From the NCBI GenBank assembly GCA_020851255.1, contig JADZDA010000224.1:1-33661 (forward strand): a DNA stretch of 33,661 bases, given 5' to 3'. The stretch is from Burkholderiales bacterium. Its GTDB lineage: Bacteria; Pseudomonadota; Gammaproteobacteria; Burkholderiales; Casimicrobiaceae. Position numbers and translations under genes: made by a program. Position 1 is the first letter of the stretch. Every line of letters starts with the position of its first letter. Below, in pieces: positions 25,295 through 33,173 of this stretch. The notes under the pieces were generated by a model, which made no database searches, had not been told where the DNA came from, and was given only the letters and a program-made list of their open reading frames with translations.

Positions 25295-26378
25295 GCCATC
25301 GATCCTGCGCTGGCCGCTGCGCCGGCGCGCGGCGCAGGCCGACGATCGTCCGCCCGGCGATATCCGTTGCCGCAACTGCGGCGCCGACGCGGCCGGCGCG
25401 TATTGCCCGGCCTGCGGCCAGGAGACGCGGATCGCCCTGCCGAACGCCACCCAGTTCCTGCGCGACGCGGCCGGCCGCTACGTCGCCATAGACGGCCGGA
25501 TGTGGCGAACGCTCGTCCCGCTGCTCGCGCGTCCCGGATTCCTCACGCGCGAGTACCTGGACGGACGCCGGCGTCGCTACATCCGGCCGGCGCGGCTCGT
25601 GCTCGTGCTCGCATTGCTGCTCTTCGCCGTCGCGCGCTGCTCGCTGCCCGACGACATCCTCGAGGCGTCCGGAGAGGTCGCCGCCGGCGCCGAGCGTGCG
25701 CCGGCGCCGCCGGGCCCGCCGGCATCATCGAAGCCCGCGGCGACGTCCGACCAGGGGCGCACGCCGCGGGTCGTCGTGGACACCGGCAACGAGAGCAGGG
25801 TGGCCGATGCCGTGGTGTCGTTCGACGGCGAACCGCTGCACGTTTCGCTGGGCGGCCTGCGGTTCGACGTCGACGAAGACTTCAGCATCCGCGTCGATCC
25901 GGCGAGCGTGGCCGGTTCGCCGATCGGCGAGCGCATCGCGCGGCGGCTCGACGCGTACAACCGGCTCGATCGCACCGAGAAGGCGCGCGAGATCGTCGCC
26001 GGCATGCTGCGCTACGGACCGTACGCGCTCGTCGCGCTGCTGCCCGCTTTCGCACTGATGATGCAGGCGCTCTATCCGTTGCGATCGGCACGGCACCCCC
26101 GGCGGCCGCGACGCTACGCGGAGCACCTCATCTTCGGAGCGCACAATCACGCGTTCGTCGCCCTCGTCGTCGCGCTGGTCGTGATCGTGCCCTGGGTGCC
26201 GGTCGCCGGCCTGCTCTCGGCCTGGCCGCTCGCCTACCTGCCGCTCTCCATGCGGGCGGTCTACGGCGGCGGCGCGATCGGCGTGCTGGCGAGGTCGCTC
26301 GTGATCGCGGTCGCCTACGCGGCGCTGTTCGTCGTCGCGCTGCTCGGGCTCTTGTTCGCGGCGGTCGTGCTGCGCTGA
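25281..26378 (+). CDS. DUF3667-like zinc-ribbon membrane protein
   Basis: In this 365-aa protein an N-terminal zinc ribbon C-x2-C-x8-C-x2-C ([18 protein letters not shown], about residues 30-47) is followed by a short basic region with [16 protein letters not shown], a first helix ([13 protein letters not shown]) and a large Ala/Pro-rich exposed loop (about 130-235). Three or four C-terminal helices follow. This is the layout of the DUF3667 family, whose function is unknown. ATG 25281 lies inside the end of the preceding gene. Confidence 0.7.
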   Translation: MDSPRPSILRWPLRRRAAQADDRPPGDIRCRNCGADAAGAYCPACGQETRIALPNATQFLRDAAGRYVAIDGRMWRTLVPLLARPGFLTREYLDGRRRRYIRPARLVLVLALLLFAVARCSLPDDILEASGEVAAGAERAPAPPGPPASSKPAATSDQGRTPRVVVDTGNESRVADAVVSFDGEPLHVSLGGLRFDVDEDFSIRVDPASVAGSPIGERIARRLDAYNRLDRTEKAREIVAGMLRYGPYALVALLPAFALMMQALYPLRSARHPRRPRRYAEHLIFGAHNHAFVALVVALVVIVPWVPVAGLLSAWPLAYLPLSMRAVYGGGAIGVLARSLVIAVAYAALFVVALLGLLFAAVVLR

Positions 26379-26425
26379 CACCGTCCGATGGGCGCGCAGA
26401 TCCCTCCACCCCCCGATCGGACGCC

Positions 26426-27601
26426 ATGGCACGGATGAGGCTGGTCGCCGAGGATATCGCGGTCGGGACGCCGCTGCGATACGACGTTTTCGACGCCCAG
26501 GGGCGCATGCTGCTGTGCGCCGGATACGTGATCGAGAGCGCGGGCCAGATCGAACGGCTGATCGAACACGGACTTTTTTCCGACGCGTCGGCGGTGCGCC
26601 AGGCGCGCGGAACGGGGTCGGAGCCCGCCGACGCCGTCGACGTGGGGGTCCGCGCGGCTCGTCCGGCGCTCGAGACGATGAGTGCGATCGACCTCGTCGT
26701 CGAGGCGCGCCGCCGGCTGGGGTCGGCGCTGGCGGTCCCGGCCGATGCGTCCGCCGCCCTCGTCGCGGTGCGCGATGCCGCGATCGCCGTCGAGGACGCC
26801 TGCCGCTACGACAGCGATGCCGCGCTCGCGACGATCCTCGTGCTGCGCGACGACCCGTACCCGATCCGCCATGCCGTCGACGTGGCGCTGCTCGGCGCGA
26901 TCCTGTCGAAGGAGCTCGGCCACGCCGAGTCCGTGCGGCGCGCGATCGTGTGCGCCGCGCTGACGATGAACGTGGCGATGACCGAGTTGCAGATCACGCT
27001 CTACGCGCAGGCTGCGCCGCTGGACGACGCCCAGCGGCGGGCGCTCGTCGCCCACCCGGTCGAGTCGGCGCGCTGGCTCGAGTCCGGCGGGCTGACCGAC
27101 CGGTTGTGGCTCGACATCGTCGCCCAGCATCATGAAGCCGCCGACGGGTCGGGCTATCCCGCCCGGTTGCACGCCGCCGACATCCGCCCGGAAGCGCAGG
27201 TGGTGTCACTCGCCGACCGATACTGCGGGATGGTGTCGGAACGCGCCTATCGGGCCGGCGCATCGCCGACCGCCGCGCTGCGCGAGATCTACCTCAGGCA
27301 CGGTGCGGCGATCGACCCGAAGCTGATCGGGTTGCTGGTCAAGGAAATGGGCATCTATCCGCCGGGCACCGCGGTCGAACTCGCCAACGGCGAACTCGGC
27401 GTGGTCGTGCGCCGCACGCTCAACCCGGGGCAGCCGATCGTTCGCGCGCTGCGGACCGCCGAAGGGAGGCCGCTGCCCGGCTGGCCCAAGCGCGTCACCG
27501 CCGATCCGATCCACGCGGTCCGCGGCGTCCACGAGGGGCGCACGCGTGAGCTCGGGGCCGACGCACGCAGTCTGTGGCCGGCGACGGTGCAGGGACCCTA
27601 G
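26426..27601 (+). CDS. Degenerate HD-GYP domain protein (cyclic-di-GMP-related)
   Basis: This is a 391-aa cytoplasmic protein. A small N-terminal domain (about 1-60) precedes an HD-GYP domain (about 145-310). The HH(E)-DGSGYP signature is intact at 235-245, as are the later Asp in SLADRY and R in SERAYR. The central HDIGK motif reads LTMNVAM (179-185), so the metal-binding HD pair is replaced by Met-Asn. Catalysis of cyclic-di-GMP hydrolysis is therefore doubtful; a binding or regulatory role is more likely. ATG 26426 is used, with ATG 26435 as an alternative. Confidence 0.8.
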   Translation: MARMRLVAEDIAVGTPLRYDVFDAQGRMLLCAGYVIESAGQIERLIEHGLFSDASAVRQARGTGSEPADAVDVGVRAARPALETMSAIDLVVEARRRLGSALAVPADASAALVAVRDAAIAVEDACRYDSDAALATILVLRDDPYPIRHAVDVALLGAILSKELGHAESVRRAIVCAALTMNVAMTELQITLYAQAAPLDDAQRRALVAHPVESARWLESGGLTDRLWLDIVAQHHEAADGSGYPARLHAADIRPEAQVVSLADRYCGMVSERAYRAGASPTAALREIYLRHGAAIDPKLIGLLVKEMGIYPPGTAVELANGELGVVVRRTLNPGQPIVRALRTAEGRPLPGWPKRVTADPIHAVRGVHEGRTRELGADARSLWPATVQGP

Positions 27602-27673
27602 GTCGGCCGCGCCGGTGCAACCGGGCCGGAACCGCAGCAACGACGCGGTCCGCCGGCCGGAACTGCGCCGGCG

Positions 27674-28513
27674 TCAGGACCGCGCGCCCAGCCAGGCCGA
27701 GATGTCGTCGATCACCTGGTCGCGAACGTCGTCGAGCAGCAGGTGGTGGTACGCGCCCGGGTAGGTCTTGAGCGTCTTGTCGCGGCTGCCCGCGAGCGCG
27801 TGGAACGCGAGCGTGCCGTCCGGCGGGACGATGCGATCGTCCAGGCCGTGCAACAGCAGCAGCGGCGTCTGGAAGTCCTCGGCCTCTGCCATCACGCGCT
27901 CGATGCCCTGGAGCATGGCGGAAGCGAGCGCGGGCGTGATCCGCCCGAGCTGCATCCGGGGATCGTCGCGATACCCGGCGACCGCGGCCGCGTCGTGCGC
28001 GAGCGCCGCGAGGTCGAGGCCCGGATCGAGCCGTACCTTCGGTGCGGCGATCCGCAGCACCGGCAGCAACCGGCGCAGGAACGCGGATGCGCCACCCGCG
28101 TCCAGCGCAGGCGCGACCGCGACGATGCCGCACAACGCGTCGTGCGGCCGCAGGCCGGCGGCGAGCGCGAGCAGGCCGCCGAAGCTCCCGCCGACGACGA
28201 ACACCGGTCGGCCGCGCGCGTCGTCGGCGGCGAGCGCGACCACGCGGGCGAGGTCGTCGCGCAGCAGCGCGAAGTCACGTGCGTAGAGCCGGGGTCCGCC
28301 GGATTCCCCGTGGCCGCGCAGGTCGAAGGCGACGACGTCGAAACCCTGGCTCGCCAGCGCCTCGTAGAACGGCACGTACGGTCCGGCACGCCGGTGCTCG
28401 CCCAGGCCGTGCACCGAGACGACCGCGGCACGCGCCTCGCGGCCGGGCGTCCAGCGCTCGACGGCGAGCGGGACGCCGCCGGACGCGACCCCGGCCGCCG
28501 GCACGGGTGTCAT
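27674..28513 (-). CDS. Alpha/beta hydrolase, monoacylglycerol lipase/lysophospholipase type
   Basis: In this 279-aa protein the oxyanion-region HG is in VSVHGLGEH, the nucleophile is Ser110 in GGSFGG, and the acid is likely Asp in LHGLDDRIVPP. The catalytic His is in YPGAYHHLLLDD. FDLRGHGESGG is typical of the PldB/monoglyceride lipase group (Hydrolase_4). No signal peptide is seen, so it is cytoplasmic. It lies downstream of dctM on the same strand with a 46-base gap and could be the last gene of that transcript. The substrate is unknown. Confidence 0.85.
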   Translation of the reverse strand: MTPVPAAGVASGGVPLAVERWTPGREARAAVVSVHGLGEHRRAGPYVPFYEALASQGFDVVAFDLRGHGESGGPRLYARDFALLRDDLARVVALAADDARGRPVFVVGGSFGGLLALAAGLRPHDALCGIVAVAPALDAGGASAFLRRLLPVLRIAAPKVRLDPGLDLAALAHDAAAVAGYRDDPRMQLGRITPALASAMLQGIERVMAEAEDFQTPLLLLHGLDDRIVPPDGTLAFHALAGSRDKTLKTYPGAYHHLLLDDVRDQVIDDISAWLGARS

Positions 28514-28559
28514 GGGTGGCGGCGCGACCGCGCGGGTGCGGCGGCCACACGGCCGGCGA

Positions 28560-29882
28560 TCAGGTGAGCCGGTGGACGAGCCACAGCGACAGGATCGGGA
28601 AGAACACGAGCAGGGTCACGCGCACGGCGTCGGAAATCAGGAACGGCACGACGCCGCGGAAGGTCTCGGACATCGGCACGTCGTGTGCGAGGCTGTTGAT
28701 GATGTAGACGTTCATGCCGACCGGCGGCGTGATGAGCCCGATCTCGACGACCATCAACGCGATGATCCCGAACCAGATCGCCTTGTCGGTCGGGTCGAGG
28801 CCGAAAAAATCCATTCCCAGGACGATCGGCAGGAAGATCGGAACCGTCAGCAGGATCATCGACAGGCTGTCCATCAGGCAGCCGAGGACGACGTACACGA
28901 TGATGATGAGGAACAGCACCGCGATCGGTGCGAGTCCCAGACCCACGACCCAGCGCGCGAGCTCGCCGGGCATCTGCGTCAGCGCGAGGAAGACGTTCAG
29001 CACGTCGGCGCCGAGCAGGATCAGGAAGATCATGCCGCTCGCCTCCGCGGTGCCGACGAGGCACTCGACGAACTCCGCCCAGCGCATGCCCCCCAGCCAG
29101 GCGGCGAAGACGAGCGAACCGACGGTGCCGATGGCCGCGGCCTCGGTCGGCGTGAACACGCCGCCGTAGATGCCGCCGATGACGACGACGAACAGCGTCA
29201 CCACGGGCCAGACCTCGCGCAGCGCGGCGAGCCTCTGCGGCCATGGGACCGGCGCGTTCGCCGGACCGGCGTCCGGCTTGAGCCGGACGTAGATCGCGAT
29301 GGCGATCAGGTAGCCGATCGCGGCGAGGATGCCGGGGACGAACGCCGCCATGAAGAGCTTCGCGATGTTCTGCTCGGACAGGATCGCGTAGACGACGAGC
29401 ACGACCGACGGCGGGATCAGGATGCCGAGCGTTCCGCCGGCGGCGAGCGCGCCGGTCGCGAGCGCCGGATGGTACTTGAGGCGGCGCAGTTCGGGCAGCG
29501 CGACCTGGCCCATCGTCGCCGCCGTGGCGAGCGAGCTGCCGCAGATCGCGCCGAACCCGGCGCAGGCGCCGACCGCGGCCATCGCGACCCCGCCGCGCCA
29601 GTGGCCCATCAGCGCGTTCGCGGCGCCGAACAGCGCGCGCGACAGCCCGCCGCGGCTCGCGAACTGGCCCATCAGCAGGAACATCGGGATGATCGACAGG
29701 TCGTAGACCGAGAATCGCGCCCAGGCGACCGTCTTGAGGTAGGCGAGCAGCGGCGACCAGCCGGACATGGTCACGTAGCCGGCCACGCCGGTGGCGAGCA
29801 TCGCGATGCCGATCGGCACGCGGACGGCGAGCAGCACCAGCATCGCGCCGAACATCAGGAAGCCGAAGCCGACGCCGCTCAT
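28560..29882 (-). CDS. dctM: TRAP transporter large permease subunit (DctM)
   Basis: The 440-aa protein has about 12 hydrophobic helices. Family stretches are ACAGFGAICGSSLATAATMG, GGTLGILIPPSVVLVVYA and GVFTPTEAAAIG. It is the channel-forming subunit that couples sodium or proton entry to uptake of an organic acid delivered by DctP. ATG 29882 overlaps the end of dctQ by 4 bases. Confidence 0.95.
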   Translation of the reverse strand: MSGVGFGFLMFGAMLVLLAVRVPIGIAMLATGVAGYVTMSGWSPLLAYLKTVAWARFSVYDLSIIPMFLLMGQFASRGGLSRALFGAANALMGHWRGGVAMAAVGACAGFGAICGSSLATAATMGQVALPELRRLKYHPALATGALAAGGTLGILIPPSVVLVVYAILSEQNIAKLFMAAFVPGILAAIGYLIAIAIYVRLKPDAGPANAPVPWPQRLAALREVWPVVTLFVVVIGGIYGGVFTPTEAAAIGTVGSLVFAAWLGGMRWAEFVECLVGTAEASGMIFLILLGADVLNVFLALTQMPGELARWVVGLGLAPIAVLFLIIIVYVVLGCLMDSLSMILLTVPIFLPIVLGMDFFGLDPTDKAIWFGIIALMVVEIGLITPPVGMNVYIINSLAHDVPMSETFRGVVPFLISDAVRVTLLVFFPILSLWLVHRLT

Positions 29883-30436
29883 CTCGATGATCCTGGCAGC
29901 GCGAGTTCCTCGTCCGCGGGGGCTGCGCGCATGGCCCAGTGCCGCCAGGCCGTGTACAGGCCGACGACCGCGAACAGCGCGAAGCAGGGCACCATCGCGG
30001 CGAGCGCGATCCACGTCGGGAACGCGAGGATCGTCGTCTGGTCGTTCGCTTCGGCGAGGCCGATCGTCCCGAAGACCATCCGCCAGGCGATGACGCCGGC
30101 GAACAAAGCGATCATCAGCGCGCCGATCGTGTCGAGCGCCGCGCGCACGACCGGCCGGGCGCCGGTCGTGAAGAAGTCGACGATCACGTGGCCGCCGCGC
30201 ATCTGTGTCAGCGGCAGGAACGTCGAGACGCAGATCGCGGCGCCGATCTGGACCAGCTCGTAGTCGCCGGGCACCGGCGCGGCGAAGAGCCAGCGGCCCA
30301 CGATCGAGACCAGCGACATCAGGGTCACCGCGACCAGCAGGACGCCGCCGGCGATCGCGAAGGCGCGCGATGTCGCGAAGAGGACGCGGCCGATCGGGTC
30401 GGTCGGCGCGCGCTTGAGCGTCAGCGGTTCGGACAT
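29879..30436 (-). CDS. dctQ: TRAP transporter small permease subunit (DctQ)
   Basis: The 185-aa protein has four membrane helices. The conserved RWLF, then P-G-x-Y-E-L, then MRGGHVIVDFF stretches mark DctQ. It pairs with DctM in the inner membrane. No clear ribosome site precedes ATG 30436, and a terminator hairpin lies 12 bases upstream, so its expression probably depends on read-through from dctP. Confidence 0.93.
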   Translation of the reverse strand: MSEPLTLKRAPTDPIGRVLFATSRAFAIAGGVLLVAVTLMSLVSIVGRWLFAAPVPGDYELVQIGAAICVSTFLPLTQMRGGHVIVDFFTTGARPVVRAALDTIGALMIALFAGVIAWRMVFGTIGLAEANDQTTILAFPTWIALAAMVPCFALFAVVGLYTAWRHWAMRAAPADEELALPGSSR

Positions 30437-30448
30437 CGGCGGCGGACG

Positions 30449-30478
30449 AAAAACGGGCGCGGTGTGAGCCGCGCCCGT
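30449..30478 (-). terminator. Rho-independent terminator/attenuator between dctP and dctQ
   Basis: On the minus strand the stem is ACGGGCGCGG/CCGCGCCCGT (10 bp, perfect) with a 6-base loop, followed at once by five T. It lies just after the dctP stop and would reduce transcription into dctQM. Confidence 0.85.
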
Positions 30479-30497
30479 CGACGGAGGCTGGCGCCGG

Positions 30498-31529
30498 CTA
30501 GCGCGCCGCCTCGTACTTCTTGATGAGGTCGAGCGCCGCCTGCAGCAGCGCCTTGCCGTCGTGTCCCTTCGCGGTCACGTCCTTCGCCCATTCGTCGTCG
30601 AGCTTCGACGTCGCCTTTTCCCACACCGCGAGTTCCGACGACGGGATGACGTAGAACGTGTTGCCCCGGTCGGTGGCGAGCTTGCGCGCCGGCGGCGCCG
30701 AGGCGTCCCACTGCTTGCCGAACGCGCGCGCCAGCGGCGCGCCCGAGTTGGCGTCGATGACCCGCTTCAGGTCCGCCGGCAGGCCGTCGTACTTCGCCTG
30801 GTTCATCGCCAGCGTGAAAACCGCGGTGTACAGCGCGCGCGTCTTCGGATCGGTGTCCGAGTGGAACTTGGTGAGCTCGTGCGCCTTGATCGACGGAATG
30901 ACCTCCCACGGCAGCAGGTAGCCGTCGACGACGCCCTTGGACAGCGCGTCGGCCAGCGCGGGCAGCGGCATCGCGACCGGCGTCGCGCCCAGCGTGGCGA
31001 GCAGCTTGTTGGTCTGCCGCGTCGGCGCGCGCATCTTCAGGCCCTTGAAGTCGGCCATCGTGCGGATCTGCTTCTCGCGCGAGTGGACGTACCCGTTGTC
31101 GTGCACGTTGACCGCCAGCATCTTGATGCCGGGGAATTCGCGCCGGGCGTACTTCTCGTAGTACTCCCACGCCGCCTGGCTGGTCGCCTCGGCGTACGAC
31201 GAGATGAACGGCAGCTCGAACACCTCCATCAGCGGGAACCGGCCGGCCGTGTAGCCCGGCAGCGTGAAGACGATGTCGGCGATGCCGTCGCGCGCCTGGT
31301 CGATCAGCTGCGGCGGTGTGCCGCCGAGCTGCATCGCCGGATAGATCTGGCATTTCATCCGGTTGTTCGATTCCTTCGCGATCTTGTCGCACCAGGGCAC
31401 GAGCAGCGTCGAGGGCGGCATCGCGCCCGGCGGCCAGAAGTGATGGACCTTGAGCGTCACCTCCTGCGCGGAGGCGGGCAGCGCGGCGAGCGCGAACGCG
31501 GCAACAGCGAGCGTGCGGACGAACGTCAT
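30498..31529 (-). CDS. dctP: TRAP transporter periplasmic substrate-binding protein (DctP)
   Basis: The 343-aa protein has a signal peptide (LAVAAFALAALPASAQ). VKVHHFWPPGAMPP-type opening, FKGLKMRAPTRQTNKLL with the conserved substrate-binding Arg, and GATPVAMPLPALADALSKG are typical of DctP proteins. Ligands in the family are C4-dicarboxylates, 2-oxoacids and aromatic or sugar acids; the sequence does not show which. A strong ribosome site (AGGAGGAG) precedes ATG 31529. It is transcribed first, ahead of dctQ and dctM. Confidence 0.92.
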   Translation of the reverse strand: MTFVRTLAVAAFALAALPASAQEVTLKVHHFWPPGAMPPSTLLVPWCDKIAKESNNRMKCQIYPAMQLGGTPPQLIDQARDGIADIVFTLPGYTAGRFPLMEVFELPFISSYAEATSQAAWEYYEKYARREFPGIKMLAVNVHDNGYVHSREKQIRTMADFKGLKMRAPTRQTNKLLATLGATPVAMPLPALADALSKGVVDGYLLPWEVIPSIKAHELTKFHSDTDPKTRALYTAVFTLAMNQAKYDGLPADLKRVIDANSGAPLARAFGKQWDASAPPARKLATDRGNTFYVIPSSELAVWEKATSKLDDEWAKDVTAKGHDGKALLQAALDLIKKYEAAR

Positions 31530-31543
31530 GGACTCCTCCTGGG

Positions 31544-31569
31544 GGCGCCGGTCTTCGGCGAAGCCGGCG
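31544..31569 (-). other. Stable hairpin in the dctP leader
   Basis: Nested arms CGCCGG/CCGGCG and CTTC/GAAG surround a 3-base loop, just upstream of the dctP ribosome site. It has no T-run, so it may protect the message or modulate translation rather than terminate. Confidence 0.45.
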
Positions 31570-31587
31570 GCGTTCTCGGGTCGCGCC

Positions 31588-31615
31588 AGTGTAGCAAAGG
31601 GCGTGTCGGAGTCAC
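31588..31615 (-). promoter_or_regulatory. Candidate promoter for dctP
   Basis: On the minus strand GTGACT and TACACT are separated by 16 bases, each 4/6 to the sigma-70 boxes. The start would be near 31581, upstream of the hairpin. Confidence 0.4.
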
Positions 31616-31699
31616 CGTCCGGCGAGGAGAGCGCGGAGCAGCGCCGGGTTTCGGGCCGGGCCGAGCGCGTCCCTTGATCCGCGTCAACCCGGGGCCCCA

Positions 31700-31724
31700 A
31701 TAGTTGAGTGAATCTATCGGAAAT
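31700..31724 (+). promoter_or_regulatory. IscR type-1-like operator upstream of cysE
   Basis: The 25-base site has half-sites ATAGTTGAGT and TATCGGAAAT with a GAATC centre. By hand count it fits about 20 of 25 positions of the E. coli type-1 IscR consensus. It ends 15 bases before ATG 31740. Confidence 0.6.
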
Positions 31725-31739
31725 GAGAGAATGACCGGC

Positions 31740-32495
31740 ATGTTCGACCGCCTGCGCGAAGACATTCGAGTCGTATTCGACCGCGACCCCGCGGCGCGCA
31801 CGCGCTGGGAGGTGCTCACCTGCTATCCGGGGCTGCACGCGCTGGTCTGGCACCGGGCACTGACCCATCCGCTCTGGCGCGGCGGCCTGCGCTGGCTGGC
31901 GCGCTTCCTCGCCCACATCGGCCGGGGGCTGACCGGCATCGAGATCCATCCGGGCGCGACCATCGGGCGGCGTGTTTTCATCGACCACGGCATGGGGATC
32001 GTCATCGGCGAGACCGCCGAGATCGGCGACGACACGACGCTCTACCACGGCGTCACGCTCGGCGGCACCTCGTGGAACAAGGGCAAGCGCCACCCGACGC
32101 TGGGGCGCAGCGTGGTCGTGGGCGCCGGCGCCAAGATCCTCGGGCCGATCCTGGTCGGCGATGGCGCGAAAGTCGGGTCGAACGCGGTGGTCGTCCGCGA
32201 CGTGCCGGCGGGCGCGACCGCGGTCGGCATCCCGGCGCGCGTGGTCACGCCGGAGGATGCCGAGCGGCGCGAGCAGCAGGCGGCGAAGATCGGCTTCTCG
32301 GCGTACGCGATCAGCGGCGACGTCGACGATCCGATGGTCCAGGCGATCCACCAGTTGCTCGATCACGCGGCGAACGCCGACGCGCGGATCGATCGCCTGG
32401 TCGAGCGGCTGCGGAAGGGCGGGATCGAATGCGGCGATGACCGGGCCGTCGCCGACGGCTTCGACCCGAAGCGGATCAACCGGATGCTGGGCTGA
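31740..32495 (+). CDS. cysE: Serine O-acetyltransferase CysE
   Basis: The 251-aa protein acetylates serine with acetyl-CoA, the first step of cysteine synthesis. The N-terminal helical domain opens [18 protein letters not shown]. The left-handed beta-helix of hexapeptide repeats ([18 protein letters not shown] and onward) contains the active-site [18 protein letters not shown] stretch and the [15 protein letters not shown] loop. ATG 31740 matches the usual family start; ATG 31731 is an alternative with less room for a ribosome site. Its location next to iscR-iscS couples cysteine supply to cluster assembly. Confidence 0.93.
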   Translation: MFDRLREDIRVVFDRDPAARTRWEVLTCYPGLHALVWHRALTHPLWRGGLRWLARFLAHIGRGLTGIEIHPGATIGRRVFIDHGMGIVIGETAEIGDDTTLYHGVTLGGTSWNKGKRHPTLGRSVVVGAGAKILGPILVGDGAKVGSNAVVVRDVPAGATAVGIPARVVTPEDAERREQQAAKIGFSAYAISGDVDDPMVQAIHQLLDHAANADARIDRLVERLRKGGIECGDDRAVADGFDPKRINRMLG

Positions 32496-32524
32496 CCCGC
32501 GCCGCGTCGGAACTTTCCCGGGAG

Positions 32525-32549
32525 ATAGTTGACCAAAACATTCAGGAAT
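32525..32549 (+). promoter_or_regulatory. IscR type-1 operator 1 upstream of iscR
   Basis: Half-sites ATAGTTGACC and ATTCAGGAAT flank an AAAAC centre, about 22 of 25 positions to the E. coli type-1 consensus by hand count. It overlaps the -35 box of the candidate iscR promoter, fitting autorepression by [2Fe-2S]-IscR. Confidence 0.8.
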
Positions 32550-32557
32550 CGTACGAT
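32529..32557 (+). promoter_or_regulatory. Candidate iscR promoter
   Basis: TTGACC and TACGAT are separated by 17 bases, 5/6 and 4/6 to consensus. It overlaps IscR site 1 and sits just left of site 2, about 115 bases before ATG 32675. Confidence 0.6.
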
Positions 32558-32560
32558 TCC
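32545..32560. repeat. Perfect 16-base palindrome in the iscR promoter
   Basis: GGAATCGT is followed by its exact reverse complement ACGATTCC. It bridges the two IscR sites and contains the -10 box. Confidence 0.7.
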
Positions 32561-32585
32561 TTGGTTGACTGATTTGATGGGATAT
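32561..32585 (+). promoter_or_regulatory. IscR type-1-like operator 2 upstream of iscR
   Basis: Half-sites TTGGTTGACT and GATGGGATAT flank a GATTT centre, about 19 of 25 positions to consensus by hand count. It starts 36 bases after site 1, echoing the multiple sites in E. coli. Confidence 0.6.
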
Positions 32586-32674
32586 AGGCCCGGGACCGTT
32601 GTCCTGGACAAACAACCCGCCTGCCGGCGTCACCCATGGACGTGCACCGGCGGGCCCACCTCCGGGAACTCGTC

Positions 32675-33148
32675 ATGCGACTGACTACGAAGGGGCGGTT
32701 CGCCGTCACGGCGATGATCGATGTGGCGATGCACGGCCAGCGCGGGCCGGTCACGCTGTCCGCGGTCTCGGATCGCCAGAAGATCTCGCTCTCCTACCTC
32801 GAGCAACTGTTCGGCAAGCTGCGGCGGCACAACCTGGTCGAGAGCGTCCGGGGCCCCGGCGGCGGCTACAATCTCGCGAAATCCGCCGAGCAGATCTCGG
32901 TCGCCGACGTGATCCTCGCGGTCGACGAGCCGATCGACGCGACCCAGTGCGGCGGCAACGAGAATTGCCTCGACGACAAGCGCTGCATGACGCACGACCT
33001 CTGGGCGGGACTGAACGCGCACCTGTTCGCCTACCTGCGCGGCGTGACGCTCGCCGAGCTCGTGCGCAAGCAGAACGTCCCGACCGACACGGCGGTCGTG
33101 CGCGACCATCGCCCGCGCAGCCGGTCGACCGAGCCGGTCGAGGCGTAG
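32675..33148 (+). CDS. iscR: Iron-sulfur cluster regulator IscR
   Basis: The 157-aa Rrf2-family repressor senses [2Fe-2S] status and controls the isc operon. The winged-helix part opens [18 protein letters not shown]. Cluster ligands Cys92, Cys98, Cys104 and His107 ([16 protein letters not shown]) are all present at the same positions as in E. coli. ATG 32675 matches the family start; ATG 32636 in frame would add 13 unusual residues. iscS follows after 25 bases. Confidence 0.97.
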   Translation: MRLTTKGRFAVTAMIDVAMHGQRGPVTLSAVSDRQKISLSYLEQLFGKLRRHNLVESVRGPGGGYNLAKSAEQISVADVILAVDEPIDATQCGGNENCLDDKRCMTHDLWAGLNAHLFAYLRGVTLAELVRKQNVPTDTAVVRDHRPRSRSTEPVEA

Positions 33149-33173
33149 ACGACCCGGGGAGCAGGTGCCGACG

